A stretch of DNA of 64,000 nucleotides from Candidatus Williamhamiltonella defendens (GCF_900699045.1 NZ_CAADHL010000005.1:1-64000); one strand, 5' to 3'. Shown: positions 53,596-64,000, numbered from the stretch's first letter. Numbers and translations are program-made. Notes: a model not told the origin generated them from the sequence alone.

Positions 53596-56177
53596 TTGGC
53601 ACTCGCCAGAATGATGATTTTAATGCTCTCTCCTACGGCTTTGCTTGAGCTGCTGCTCAGCGCATTTTTTATGATGCATTGCTATCATGAATTAGAAAAA
53701 CAGATGATTCATGCTGGCACTTATGTTATTCAATCCTTAGCTGTTGTCAGCAAATACGCCATGACATATAAAAACAAGGAGTTTGCTAGGCGGCTGATTT
53801 ATAGGTAACATTATCAACATGTAAGTATCATCAAATCTATTGCCATTTTTAATACAGACAACACGCTTTTTGTGACTTCAAATTCTAATTATTATTCCTT
53901 ATTAACTTCCTAAAATACCCTTATTCCAACAAGGCTGATGCCCACTCATTTGAATAATTCTTTAATTTTACTAATTCCCATTACTTCTGAGTGTCATTTA
54001 GTCCGCTTCTTAGGATATCATTTATCTATAAATAATAGACAGAAACCCGTTTTAGGGTATATCGCCATCGATCTCAATTTACAGGACACACGCTTACAAA
54101 AACGGAATGAATGTCTGATTTTATGGGTGTTCTTAAGTTTTGGTCTCTGTATAACCACATTATTTATTTATCGTTTAAAAATCATTGCTCAAGCCACTTC
54201 AGATTTACGTAAAACCTTGGCAAAAATGGAAATGCAACATATAGAGTTGGAAATGAGTAAGAAAAAAGTGCAAGAGGACTCTTATATGAAACCAGGTTTT
54301 TTGCCAATATATCGCATGAATTGAGGACGCCTCTCAATATTGTCATAGGTTTCGCCCGACAAACTCTCAAAACTTCTGAGACGCCCAGTCCGACCGATTA
54401 CATTGAAAAGACAAAACAATCTGTTCATAATTTATTATCTATTATTATCAATGATGTATTAGACTTTTCGAAATTGAACGAAAAAACTCATTGTAGATTA
54501 TATTCCTTTGCAATTGAGAAAAATTTAGATACAGTGATGATTTTCTATCTCACACTCACGCTCACAGTGCCAATGCAAAAGGCTTAGAATTAATTCTAAA
54601 AATACATCATGATGTACCCGATTGGGTAATGGGAGATCCAATAAAATTTCAGAAAATCATCACTAATTTATTAGGTAATGCGATTAAATTTACAGAAAAG
54701 GCCATATTATTGTTCAGATCCCTTTAATTTCAAAAAAAAGGCAAGTATCCACTTGCTGCTGAAAATCCCAGATACTGGAAAGGGGATCTCTGCTAAACAG
54801 CATGCCGAATCATTTCAGGATTTTATACAAGCTGATGCGAGTATTTCTTACTGTCACAGTAGAACAAGTTTAGGTATTGCTATCACAAGAAAACTTATCT
54901 AAGCAATGAGGAGAGTCAATTTTGACAGTCAAGTTAATCAGGGATCTACGTTTAGCTGTAATATTAAGCTCGGTTTGAATTAACAGATCGCAAATCTTCC
55001 TCTCCCTATCGATATTTAGCTGGCAATCAACTGGTTTATATTAAATCTAATTTTTGTTGTTGCCAAAAAGCTTCATATTTTGCATATGACCCCATTAAAA
55101 GTGACTTATGCCACTTCTTTTATGGAGTTGCCAAAGCAACATTACGATGTTGCACTACTCGGTGTTCTCATTCCCGTTCGAGATAATATGGCGGAGCACC
55201 ACGATCAATTAATGACCCCATGGCACTAGCGGATGAAATTATTTTGGCATTACCCAGTCAATTACATGTATATTCAAAACAATTAAAACAGCTCGGTGCC
55301 AAAGGATGCCTTATTAAACCCATTTCGGCTCGTCGATTGTTTCCTTTATTGCTCGAAAAAACGTAAAAATACGCCTTCTAAGTTGTTTCAATAGCTTCGT
55401 TTGTCTAACTACTTAGTTTTTCGAGTGATGGCAGTGGACGATAATCCTGCAAATTTACAATTAATCGACACTTTACTTTAACCATTAGTAGATAAAATTA
55501 TATTGTGCAGCAACGGAGAAGAAGTATTGTTTATAGCGACTCAAGCTCAGATTGATATGATTTTAATAGATATTCATATGCCAAAAATAGAGGGGATTCG
55601 AACCAGTTCGGTGATACATTAATTGCTTTTACATCGAAATACTCTCATCATTTCCGTGACAGCATATACCATACGGGGCAGAATGAGCCGTTGTTAGTCT
55701 ATAAGATAACAGATTATTTAACAAAACATATTAATGAAACACGTCTGATTCAAGCGATTTTACACTATCGCAAAAAATAGCATTTTAAAACCCGCCATTT
55801 TTGTAGGCGGCAGAATGCCACCTGTTTCACTAACTGGGATCTGGCATTGAAGCAAGCCGATTATCAAAAAGATTTGGCCTGTGATCTCTTGAAAATACTT
55901 TTAGAACTGCTTGCTGATGTTAAAAAACGAGTTTATGAAATTGTAGATTTAGGGGAAAAACAATAAACGCCGAGGAAGAAGCGAATATATTATCTGTTAT
56001 CCACCAGCTTCATGGCAGAGCGGCTTATAGCGGGTTGCCTTGACTGAAAAAATTTGCGTTGTCATTGAAAAGGAATTACATAAAACAACCCTTTTAAAAG
56101 ATTTATAGTCAGAGTGGTTTGAATTATTAGATGAGATAGAAAACGTAACTATTACCACCGCAGTGCATTTATCTTAA
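53596..56177 (+). pseudogene. barA: Degraded barA (hybrid sensor histidine kinase)
   Basis: Fragments follow BarA in order. ARMMILMLSPTALLELLLSA is TM1, then come VLGYIAIDLNLQDTRLQK and TM2. TSDLRKTLAKMEMQHIELEM and SHELRTPLNIVIGFARQTLK (phospho-acceptor His) follow, with NDVLDFSKLNE and GNAIKFTE. The receiver domain shows MAVDDNPANLQLIDTLL with ILIDIHMPKIEGI, and the Hpt region HQLHGRAAYSGLP. The HAMP domain is missing and there are many stops and frameshifts. BarA activates UvrY/csrB, so this input to carbon-storage regulation is lost. Confidence 0.95.
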
Positions 56178-56595
56178 TTTTTAACTTAAGATTTACTATA
56201 CAATAAGCCCTAACCTTGAAGGAAAAAAGGATAATAATTAGAATTATGTTATTTAAAAACAAGAGGTTTTATGGCGAAGTAGAATGGCCAATATATCAGC
56301 CCTTATGCTGAACAGAGTAAAGAAGTGAGCAGGTTAAAAAAATTATTACTTGCATTCCAACAAAGGTGCTCAAAATACTGACAGACAAAAGAACTCGGCA
56401 ACAAATTAAAATTTACACTATGCTACTAAAAGTGAATTATTATGAGAAGCTTTTTCCCATGCTTTCACAGACCAATATTTGCCGAATGACGATAATTTGA
56501 GACAAGAACGGAATGACGAAATTCCTCAAGCAGCCAAGATATTAATGCGTTATCTGGGGATCACTTCCGATACCAACGAATACTGACCCCATTTT
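56178..56595. other. Unassigned coding remnant between barA and ubiA
   Basis: The + strand has pieces such as NGQYISPYAEQSKEVSRLKK and, in another frame, [20 protein letters not shown] followed by [20 protein letters not shown], ending TGA at 56584-56586. It looks like a short decayed gene. It is not PlsB, the neighbour of ubiA in E. coli. Family unknown. Confidence 0.4.
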
Positions 56596-57444
56596 TTAGT
56601 AAAAATGTGAAAAAATGCCTAAAAATAAAATGAACCCGACATAATGATTGTTCATAAAAGCTTGAAAATATCCATCTGAACTTATCATCAATTTTTGTTG
56701 ATATATAAATAATATTCCAACTAATCCAACGGAAATATAAAACAAGACTCCAAACTGCATCAAATATCCCAGTAATATCATTAAAAAAACTGTGATAAAT
56801 TGTAATAAACCTATGATCAATCTATCATGTTGACCGAACAAAATTGCAGTAGATTTAACACCAATTCTCAAATCGTCATTACGATCTACTATCGCATATT
56901 GGGTGTCATAGATGAGCGTCCAACAAAGATTTAAAAATAGTAACAGCCAGCAAACTATAGGTAAAGTTTGAGTCACAGCAGAAAAAGCCATGGGAATTGA
57001 CCATCCAAAAGCCAATCCTAATATAAGCTGAGGTAAATGTGTGACTCTTTTCATAAATGGATAGACCCAAGCGAGTAAAACTGCAACCAAAGAAATTGCA
57101 ATCGTCATATGATTGAGCATCGACACTAAACAAAAGGAAAGAAAAATTAGGAAAAAAAATAGAATTTTGCAAAATCTGCGATCAACTTCGCCACTGGGTA
57201 TGGGTCGACTTGCAGTACGTTTCACGTGACCGTCAATCTTTCTATCAACATAATCATTGATCACACATCCCGCCGCTCTCATAAAAAAAACACCCAATAT
57301 AAAGATGGCCAATATTTTAATATCAGGGATCCCTTTACTGGCTATCCAGAGTGCCCATAAGGACGGCCACAAAAGCAAGAATATGCCTATGGGTTTATCG
57401 ATACGCATGAGCCGGCAATAGGCTGTCCATGTTTTTTTACACAA
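56596..57444 (-). CDS. ubiA: 4-hydroxybenzoate octaprenyltransferase
   Basis: UbiA is an inner-membrane prenyltransferase that attaches the polyprenyl tail to 4-hydroxybenzoate in ubiquinone synthesis. The two Asp-rich motifs are intact: [19 protein letters not shown] and [13 protein letters not shown]. Eight or so hydrophobic helices follow the usual plan. The best start is TTG at 57444, giving 282 residues against 290 in E. coli; no ATG is available nearby, and the decayed ubiC frame runs over this start. The gene supplying its substrate, ubiC, is broken. Confidence 0.93.
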   Translation of the reverse strand: MCKKTWTAYCRLMRIDKPIGIFLLLWPSLWALWIASKGIPDIKILAIFILGVFFMRAAGCVINDYVDRKIDGHVKRTASRPIPSGEVDRRFCKILFFFLIFLSFCLVSMLNHMTIAISLVAVLLAWVYPFMKRVTHLPQLILGLAFGWSIPMAFSAVTQTLPIVCWLLLFLNLCWTLIYDTQYAIVDRNDDLRIGVKSTAILFGQHDRLIIGLLQFITVFLMILLGYLMQFGVLFYISVGLVGILFIYQQKLMISSDGYFQAFMNNHYVGFILFLGIFSHFY

Positions 57445-57900
57445 ACTTGGTGTTCCTGAAATAGCAATACAGCGGGGAAGCAGGTAAAAAACTTCTGTTA
57501 ATAATAGCGGTTTATTGGATAACTGTAATTTGGATAACGGTAATAAGGATCGCCTTACCCAGAGATCATCTTAATGTCACGTTTGAATGTAATCTAGTTG
57601 CAGATCTTTACTACTAAACAAAAGCACCAAGATGTGTTTTGCCTAGTAGATTCAACAGCGCAGATTTAGGCCCTGACAGGTTATCCTATGAGATAACTTT
57701 ACGGCCGCCCGGGGTTTATCATCAGCACACATAACGACCTCTCGTATCCAATAACGTAGGTTCTCAGGGAGCAGCTCTTTTCATTATATAAAGCCTGATG
57801 TTCAATAAAACCTTCGTGTTTCAGATCGATGATTATCTGCTGACAATGTCGCTCAAAGCGCTCATTCCTCATAGAGCCTATTTCTATCGGTCATCCGGCC
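57437..57900 (-). pseudogene. ubiC: Degraded ubiC (chorismate lyase)
   Basis: The minus strand reads MRNERFERHCQQIIIDLKHE then GFIEHQAL, fragments of the middle, LNLLGKTHLGAFLFSSKDLQ and [10 protein letters not shown] with LPASPLY at the end, in changing frames with several stops. This order matches E. coli UbiC, and position before ubiA agrees with the ubiCA operon. The N-terminal third is not recognisable. A 15-bp tandem duplication lies inside it (57515-57544). Confidence 0.87.
57515..57544. repeat. 15-bp tandem duplication in the ubiC remnant
   Basis: TTGGATAACTGTAAT is followed directly by TTGGATAACGGTAAT, one mismatch. Confidence 0.8.
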
Positions 57901-58258
57901 ACTTCCAATAGCAAATTGGGCTCTTAAATAGAGCGCTAATAGAGTATCAATAATACATTTTATAATAAATTTTTCGTGGACATAAGTAATTTCTCTTACA
58001 GAAATAAAGTGGTTTTTATTATCACTTTTTCTGATTATTTCAATCACATTATTTTTATTAACGATCGAGCCAAGGAGACAAAAGACTCCAAAAGATAATA
58101 TTGGCTCCCAGATAATTTTCTGCATAATCTGTGAATTCAGCTTTTTTAAAAGATCGACAAGTTTGTGGATTTGTATAAGTAAAAGTAGGCTCTTGTACTG
58201 CCATGGCGACCAAACCCAGTTTTCCTTTATATTTATGAAAAATGATAGGTATTTTCAT
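57862..58258 (-). pseudogene. Unidentified minus-strand remnant upstream of ubiC
   Basis: ATG at 58258 opens MKIPIIFHKYKGKLGLVAMA and continues 66 codons to TDYAENYLGANI and a stop. A second frame starts at 58125 inside it and runs through VIEIIRKSDNKNHFISVREI and FIIKCIIDTLLALYLRAQF. The two may be parts of one frameshifted gene. No family is recognised, and the left end abuts the ubiC remnant. Confidence 0.4.
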
Positions 58259-59034
58259 ATGTTCTTTTTTATTCGGTATAATATCGAACCCACTTAATCC
58301 AATATTATTTTTTCTTATAATACAAAAAATTTTGACATATATTAATGGTCAATATTCCATTCGCAAGGCCAAAAATTAATATATTTCACCACATGAGATT
58401 TCTTAAAATCTTTTCTAATGAAAAGTTCATTTTCTATTTCAGACTTGAAATATTCTTCACAAGTAAACTCTATTGTTTATTTGTTTATATTAATATTAAT
58501 CGCTGTATTCATATAAATGAATACCAAAAATACGGCCATTAAACTTCTTGTCTAATTCGCTTATTAACTTTTTATATATTTTTTGTACCTACGTATTCTA
58601 TTGTTACACTACCAGACCTGAAGAAATCGGTTTATTTTCTCCTGGATTATCATGCTGATTAACAAGTCCTTTCTTGTAGATAGGCTAATTGAATAAATAA
58701 TAGGGTACGTTTTTCGTATCAGGTGGAAAAAAGATCTTGAAGTTGCATAAATAAATTTTATGTAATTTATTGACATACTCTAAATCTTTTCAATTTTAGA
58801 AAAATTATATTAATTTTTTCTTTTTCTAAGATGTTTAAATTATAAACTATTTGTACGCTATCAATATCTTGGCGTCTTAATAGACGTTTTATTTTTTCTA
58901 AATTACCAGAAGAAGTATATAAAGAATTTTTAACGGTGCTGAAAAATAGGAAAAGAGGTGAATGTAAGGATAACTAACATGAAAGAAAAATGTAAAATAT
59001 TTATTTATTATCCTTATTATTAATTATTATTTCT
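58259..59034. other. AT-rich non-coding region downstream of trpS
   Basis: No supported gene. An open frame at 58345-58542 (+) is rich in Phe/Ile/Asn and looks like chance in AT-rich DNA. No convincing terminator for trpS was found. Confidence 0.5.
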
Positions 59035-60057
59035 TTAAAAAGAAGCAGGCACAAACCCTAATACATCATATACTTTCTTTATTGTAAGTTGTCCTCGCGC
59101 CCTAGCCTGATCAGCCCCTTGCTTCATCACTTTCTGTAAATAGGGTTCATCTGCACGATAATGTTGATAACGTTTCTGTATGTCATTTAGCATATGAGTA
59201 AGAGATTCCGCTAACTCTGTTTTTAAATGACCATACATTTTACCAGAAAAATTTTTCTCCAACTCAGACATATTTTTATTGACCACTCCAGATAATATAT
59301 CTAGCAAATTCGACACCCCTGGTTTGTTTTTGATGTCGTAATAAATTTGAGCGGGATTATCAGAATCGGTCATCGCTTTTTTTATTTTTTTGATGATATT
59401 TTTAGGATCTTCTAATAATTCAATTACATTATTGCGATTCTTATCTGATTTGGACATCTTTTTGTTTGGCTCCTGTAATGACATGATCCGTGCTCCACTT
59501 TGAGCAATAAAAGGCTCAGGAATCACAAAAATATCGCCATAAATACTATTAAAACGTTTTGCTATATCTCGAGCCAATTCTAGGTGCTGTTTTTGATCTT
59601 CTCCGACCGGTACTTGATGGGTTTGGTATAACAAAATATCAGCTGCCATTAAAGTCGGATAATTCAATAGGCCCGCATTCATATTTTCTGAATGTCGTGA
59701 AGATTTATCTTTAAATTGTGTCATTCGATTGAGTTCACCAAAATAAGTAAAACAATTAAGAATCCAGCTTAATTGCGTATGTTCAGGGACATGAGATTGA
59801 ACGAAAATAGTGCTTTTTTTTGCATCGATTCCACATGCAAAATATAACGCTAATGTGTCTAAAGTGCTTTTTCTCAGAGACTCTGAGTTTTGGCGTGTGG
59901 TAATGGCATGTAAATCAACAATACAAAAAATACAGTCATAATTCTCTTGGAGATTTACCCACTGACGTAAGGCACCTATATAATTTCCAATAGTTAAAGA
60001 GCCAGAGGGCTGAGCCCCACTAAATACGACGGATTTGATGACATTTGATTGATTCAT
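59035..60057 (-). CDS. trpS: Tryptophanyl-tRNA synthetase
   Basis: TrpS is the class I enzyme that charges tRNA-Trp. The 340 residues are near the E. coli 334. The HIGH-type motif is TIGNYIGAL after SGAQPSGSL, and the KMSKS loop is [31 protein letters not shown] is the conserved ATP-side segment. AAGG precedes the ATG. In E. coli the order is dam-rpe-gph-trpS; here gph is missing and a luxR remnant on the opposite strand fills the interval, so trpS is probably transcribed alone. Confidence 0.96.
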   Translation of the reverse strand: MNQSNVIKSVVFSGAQPSGSLTIGNYIGALRQWVNLQENYDCIFCIVDLHAITTRQNSESLRKSTLDTLALYFACGIDAKKSTIFVQSHVPEHTQLSWILNCFTYFGELNRMTQFKDKSSRHSENMNAGLLNYPTLMAADILLYQTHQVPVGEDQKQHLELARDIAKRFNSIYGDIFVIPEPFIAQSGARIMSLQEPNKKMSKSDKNRNNVIELLEDPKNIIKKIKKAMTDSDNPAQIYYDIKNKPGVSNLLDILSGVVNKNMSELEKNFSGKMYGHLKTELAESLTHMLNDIQKRYQHYRADEPYLQKVMKQGADQARARGQLTIKKVYDVLGFVPASF

Positions 60058-60214
60058 TTGATGCCTTTTGAAATTTTACATAGTATAAAATTAGTTATAT
60101 TTACTCGTTTCTGATTATAATTTCAAAAATAAAATATTTATTGCATCATACTAAAATATTTTTTAAATATCATTGATTTTAAAGAATATTATTAAATTTC
60201 ATGTATTTCATTGG

Positions 60215-60849
60215 ATGAATAAAAATGTCCACGATGTTTTTAAAAATCTACTCAACAAAAAAGTTAAAGAATATTTAGCAGAGAATATTCTAAAAAACCT
60301 TAAAATAAGTTTGTTTATTTAGTCATACATAAAATAATTTTCTTCGTATATGCATTATAAGTAACTGTCTAGAATGGTTTAATATATACATAGAATTTAA
60401 TTATCAGTTAATTAATTTTATTGTTATTAATGTTTTGTCTAGGGTTAAGAATTTTGAATATGATAAAAATATTTTAATTTCATAGAAATTGGTCTGACCA
60501 AAGGTACTAGATCAAGTTAAGACATACGATATTAGTAGAGATCATACTTTTATTCTACATGATTAGAAACAAAATCTGGCGCTTTTATCCATTTTTGATG
60601 ACAAATCTTAAAACAAAAATGATTTTTATAGACAGAGAGACAATGTATTTTTTACTAGTTAAACACATCAGAAGTTACTTTCTCTTTATGAAATATTTGA
60701 AATACCTACTAAAAATATTAGCTTTTCAAAAAGAGAAAAATGAAATTTTACATTGGGTAAGTATAGGTAGAACTACTTATCAAGAAATTTCAAAAATAAT
60801 AGGTATTAAAAAATGTAATATTAAATTTCATATGAAATATAACGAATAA
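60215..60849 (+). pseudogene. Quorum-sensing LuxR-type regulator, decayed
   Basis: From ATG at 60215 the frame reads NKNVHDVFKNLLNKKVKEYL AENILKN, then shifts. Later pieces match the autoinducer-binding domain of YenR/YpsR/EsaR-type proteins: ISNCLEWFNIYIEFNYQLIN (ISNYPDEW..IY..N.YQ in the family), INVLSRVKNFEYDKNI and TFILHD. The C-terminal HTH is clearer: EKNEILHWVSIGRTTYQEIS KIIGIKKCNIKFHMKYNE with TAA at 60847-60849. At least five stops or shifts interrupt it. No luxI-type synthase gene was seen nearby. Confidence 0.8.
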
Positions 60850-61066
60850 ATTAGGCGAGATTAATTCAAGGCATACTATAAATTAGCTTATAAACTCAAA
60901 TTATTAAAACAAATTTTAGATGATTTTTTAAAATTTAAAATAATGTTTAGTATATTTTATGTATTTTGTAATAATTAAAAATAATTAATTTTAATATAAA
61001 ACCAATTCAATGAATATGTCAATATTTTTTGAATGAGTCTATTTTCAAATAGTATAGATCATATAT
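60850..61066. other. Gap between the luxR remnant and rpe
   Basis: AT-rich; no gph (phosphoglycolate phosphatase) sequence recognised, although gph follows rpe in E. coli. Confidence 0.5.
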
Positions 61067-61744
61067 CTAATTAATTTTAACTTTAAGTAATGCATTTCGC
61101 ATCGCATGAATGACCACATGGTAATCAGGTTGGCTGAAAATAGCATAACCGGCTACAAATATATCCGCTCCGCAATATGCTATTTCAGCAATGTTATTAA
61201 CATTAATACCACCATCAACCTCTAAACGAATGTCATAGCCACTGTCGTCAATGATTTTTCGGACTTGGCTTAACTTTTTAAACGTGCTAGGAATAAAGGC
61301 TTGCCCTTCAAAACCAGGATTAACAGACATCAATAAAATCAGATCTAACTTATCTAGAATATAATCGAGATAATGGAGAGACGTGGAAGGATTAAACGCT
61401 AAACCAGCTTGGCATCCCTGTTGTTTAATTAGCTGTAAAGTTCGATCAATATGTTCTGAAGCTTCAGGATGAAACGAAATATAGCTCGCCCCAGCTTGAG
61501 CGAAACGGCTAACCAGCGCATCCACGGGTTGTGCCATAAGATGCACATCGATGGGCGCTTCAATTCCATAATCCCGCAAGGCTTGACACACCATCGGACC
61601 CATCGTCAGATTAGGCACATAGTGGTTATCCATCACATCAAAATGGATAAGATCGGCACCCGCTCTGAGGACGTTGGCAGTATCTTCACCTAAACAGGCA
61701 AAATTTGCAGACAAAATAGAAGGCGCAATTAAATATTTTTTCAT
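61067..61744 (-). CDS. rpe: Ribulose-phosphate 3-epimerase
   Basis: Rpe interconverts ribulose 5-phosphate and xylulose 5-phosphate in the pentose phosphate pathway. The ATG at 61744 ([19 protein letters not shown]) gives 225 residues, matching E. coli; an upstream TTG-type start would overlap dam. [17 protein letters not shown] and DVHLM hold metal/substrate residues, with [12 protein letters not shown] and [11 protein letters not shown] completing the TIM barrel. It lies 14 bp after dam, in the usual dam-rpe order. Confidence 0.96.
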   Translation of the reverse strand: MKKYLIAPSILSANFACLGEDTANVLRAGADLIHFDVMDNHYVPNLTMGPMVCQALRDYGIEAPIDVHLMAQPVDALVSRFAQAGASYISFHPEASEHIDRTLQLIKQQGCQAGLAFNPSTSLHYLDYILDKLDLILLMSVNPGFEGQAFIPSTFKKLSQVRKIIDDSGYDIRLEVDGGINVNNIAEIAYCGADIFVAGYAIFSQPDYHVVIHAMRNALLKVKIN

Positions 61745-61758
61745 GAATTTTTCTTTAG

Positions 61759-62571
61759 TTAGCAATATAAAGCTAAAAGTTCATCCACCTTACGGCGGCC
61801 AAAACCATTACAACTGATGGTACGCCTTGCTTTCACTACATAGAGTGAAGCTTGATGATACCACTGCCGTGTTAGAGCCGTATCATGATTGGAAATCAAA
61901 ACTGAAACTTGATTATCACGACTGAGATGGTGAGCTAGCTGAGCTAAATTTTGTTGATCTAAAGCATTAAAACCGTTATGGAAATAAGAAGTAAAATTAG
62001 CAGTCATCGATAAAGGAACATAAGGTGGATCACAATATACCACTGCCTTCCCTGAGGCTTGCATTAAAGTTTGTTGATAATGCTCGCAGATAAAAATAGC
62101 GTTTTGTGCTTTTTCAGAGAAAAAATACAATTCTTCCTCTGGAAAATAAGGTTTTTTATAAGATCCAAAAGGGACGTTGAATTCTCCTTTTAAATTATAA
62201 CGACACAAGCCGTTGTAACCATGTCGATTCAAATATAAAAATAATAGGGCTCGTCTATACTCATCTTCACAGGTATTAAACTCTTTACGAAGCCCATAAA
62301 ATTGTTTCACATTATTAAATTGATGATGAAAAAGTAAACGTGAATCACGTACAAAATCATCAATACGTGATTTTACGATATTGTAGAGGCTGCTTAAATC
62401 ACGATTAATATCGGCCAGAATGTAATAACGATAGTGAGTGTTTAAAAAAACGGAACCAGCCCCAACAAAAGGTTCAATCAAGTAATCTGCTGAGGGAAGA
62501 TGTCGACGTATCTCTTCAATGAGATGGTATTTTCCGCCAGCCCATTTTAAAAATGCCCGTTTTTTCTTCAA
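61759..62571 (-). CDS. dam: DNA adenine methyltransferase
   Basis: Dam methylates adenine in GATC, giving strand discrimination for MutS/MutL/MutH and control of replication initiation. The 270-residue product has the SAM motif [21 protein letters not shown], the catalytic DPPY in [12 protein letters not shown] and [14 protein letters not shown]. The end is about eight residues shorter than E. coli Dam. AAGGG precedes the ATG. damX, aroB and aroK lie upstream in E. coli: damX is gone here and the other two are remnants. Confidence 0.97.
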   Translation of the reverse strand: MKKKRAFLKWAGGKYHLIEEIRRHLPSADYLIEPFVGAGSVFLNTHYRYYILADINRDLSSLYNIVKSRIDDFVRDSRLLFHHQFNNVKQFYGLRKEFNTCEDEYRRALLFLYLNRHGYNGLCRYNLKGEFNVPFGSYKKPYFPEEELYFFSEKAQNAIFICEHYQQTLMQASGKAVVYCDPPYVPLSMTANFTSYFHNGFNALDQQNLAQLAHHLSRDNQVSVLISNHDTALTRQWYHQASLYVVKARRTISCNGFGRRKVDELLALYC

Positions 62572-62696
62572 AATGCTTACCCTTTTTGTAAAGAAACTGA
62601 AAATTTCACATCCATTTCATTTCTCTAAACCAGCAGTTATAGAATAAAACCGAGTCGATTTATTTTTTATAGGATTGGCAACCTATTTTTTATGCA

Positions 62697-63449
62697 CTAT
62701 TCACTCATTGATAACATTAACTTCTCTTTAATAAAAGCGAGAACAATATCATTGTCGCTTCCTTCATATATTTCTGATTGACCTATAGCGCTATAGCAGT
62801 TTGGATAATTAATCGTAATTTTTTATTCATAACTTTTTTATCATGCTTCATATTCAATAAACAGGATTTTGGATCAATCTGATGAAATCCTTAAATAGGT
62901 AGCTTTCCCCGTAATAAAAATTTTTTATTCATATGATATCGGTCTTAGAAAGAGCCCTAATTTTTTAGAGGTTTAATCGGCCATCAACATACAGATAGAA
63001 ACCGATGATGGTTAACGACTATTTTCAGCCTATCGAAGCATCTACTTGCGCTAACAAAGTCATGGGGATTTTAATATATCGGATTCCTCTTCCATAACAG
63101 GCTGCTGCAAAACCTGTTAAATCTCGTATAACGCCCTTTCGAAAGTCAATTAAAATGGCATGATGCCACATGCTATTTCTTTAAAAGTTCATTAAATATC
63201 AGTTCAATAGACGACAATGACTTGTATTTTCCACTATCGGGCAAAATGATATGATCGAATCTAACGCTGCCTTGCTCTCAAACCGTCTGCATTAAAGAAA
63301 GACAAAGAGGCGATAAGGTTTGATTCGTCACTAACATGTCTTGATCCCCTTTTTTGAGCGGCTTAAAAGAATCAAAATGATTCAATAATTCTGAAGAAGT
63401 GGTAATAGGATAATTGCGGTGACCTAAAATAATCGTCATTTTCTTCATA
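62697..63449 (-). pseudogene. aroB: Degraded aroB (3-dehydroquinate synthase) with internal deletion
   Basis: ATG at 63449 begins MKKMTIILGHRNYPITTSSE, then MLVTNQTLSPLCLSLMQTV, a stop, and in shifted frames FDHIILPDSGKYKSLSS and [20 protein letters not shown] with [10 protein letters not shown]. After that the frame is lost until the C-terminus, HDKKVMNKKLRLII and GQSEIYEGSDNDIVLAFI, with TAG at 62697-62699. About half the protein, including the metal-binding His residues, is missing. Position beside aroK and dam agrees with the enterobacterial locus. Confidence 0.92.
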
Positions 63450-63481
63450 GTAACGTTAATGACCTTTTGAAATACAAAAAA

Positions 63482-64000
63482 TTAGGTTTTTGCTAATAGG
63501 TGAATAATTTTTTTGCAATGATTTTGAAGCTGTGATCTTCTGTTGGTATGATGATATCCGCAATTTCTGCATAAAAAGGATTTTGTTCTTTTAGCAGTGT
63601 TCGAAAAAATGAGAAACTGCCCCACTAATTGTAATAGTAAGCGCTTTTTTATCACGCTGCGTCCGAATCAACTGCTTTTAAATACCAATTTCTAAATAAA
63701 TGACCGCCCCACGGGCTGACAAAACGTTTCGGGTTTCCTTAGATTTAACTGAACCTCTCCATGTCGCCAACACAATGCCTTTTTTCAGTGAGTTGTTAAT
63801 TAATATTTCTTCACGATGCCGAAAGCCTGGTTCCCATTCGAGATCGAATATCCAGCTGATATCAGCTCCTGTGCATCACTCAATTTCTTGATCAAACTCA
63901 AAAAACTCCATACTAAGCTGTTGGGATGGTTGCCACCCAATAGTACTTTTGCCAGCACCCATAGGCCCAGCCAGAAAATATTTAGTTGCTCTATCATATT
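63482..64000 (-). pseudogene. aroK: Degraded aroK (shikimate kinase), partial at the window edge
   Basis: The minus strand reads [20 protein letters not shown] (Walker A), FDQEIE then a stop, [39 protein letters not shown] (the GGG of the family has become WRG) and a further stop before KQLIRTQRDKK. It ends IIHLLAKT and TAA at 63482-63484. Stops and frameshifts make it non-functional. The 5' end continues past the window. Confidence 0.92.

Noticed and set aside
58345-58542. 65-codon + ORF
   Set aside because: Phe/Ile/Asn-rich translation of AT-rich DNA with no ribosome site.

Overview
The window reads as part of the chromosome of an enterobacterial (Enterobacterales) secondary endosymbiont undergoing genome reduction, of the Hamiltonella/Regiella kind. 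This placement is inferred from remembered family sequences, not from a database search. The intact proteins align almost residue for residue with Escherichia/Yersinia orthologues (AceE, NuoG, LeuS, MutS, DksA, Hha, Dam). Base composition is AT-rich. Long non-coding stretches lie between gene blocks, and many once-standard enterobacterial genes survive only as frameshifted remnants. I see no insertion sequence, prophage or CRISPR array.

Layout: 1-250 is the promoter and boxA leader of an rRNA operon reading leftwards out of the window, divergent from purH-purD (+), as at E. coli rrnE/purHD. Then come trkH and leuS-lptE-holA-nadD (+), aceE-aceF-lpdA (-), tRNA-Leu(CAA) (-), sdaC (-), nth (-) and murB-birA (-). 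From 21.0 to 24.7 kb lies a decayed region with prmB, an unknown gene, a small broken ORF and a PAS-LuxR regulator, all remnants. xseB-ispA-dxs (+) is intact at 24.8-27.9 kb. A second decayed region (27.9-29.7 kb) abuts nuoG-H-I-J-K-L-M (-, 29.7-38.6 kb), a Complex I cluster lacking nuoA-F on one side and nuoN on the other. gltL (-) is next, then a uvrB pseudogene. dksA, pcnB (with an apparent AUU start) and folK (+) follow. acrA and acrB are pseudogenes (44.7-49.1 kb). hha (+), the 4.5S SRP RNA gene (-), folA and mutS (+) come next, followed by a barA pseudogene (53.6-56.2 kb). ubiA (-) with a ubiC pseudogene, trpS (-), a quorum-sensing LuxR pseudogene (+), rpe and dam (-), and aroB and aroK pseudogenes (-) complete the window.

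Functionally, retained genes serve translation (leuS, trpS, tRNA), purine, NAD, folate, isoprenoid and peptidoglycan precursors, pyruvate oxidation, Complex I, outer-membrane assembly (lptE), mismatch and base-excision repair (mutS, dam, nth) and basic regulation (dksA, hha, pcnB). Lost functions cluster in environmental sensing and defence (acrAB efflux, barA, two LuxR regulators), nucleotide excision repair (uvrB) and the shikimate/chorismate branch (aroK, aroB, ubiC). ubiA remains intact although ubiC, which makes its substrate, is broken here. This suggests imported 4-hydroxybenzoate or decay in progress.

I did not find a convincing undescribed system. The most useful observations are the non-canonical pcnB start, the split nuo operon, two unidentified decayed minus-strand genes, a plus-strand terminator with no gene to serve, and repeated 15-30 bp tandem duplications in both live and dead genes.
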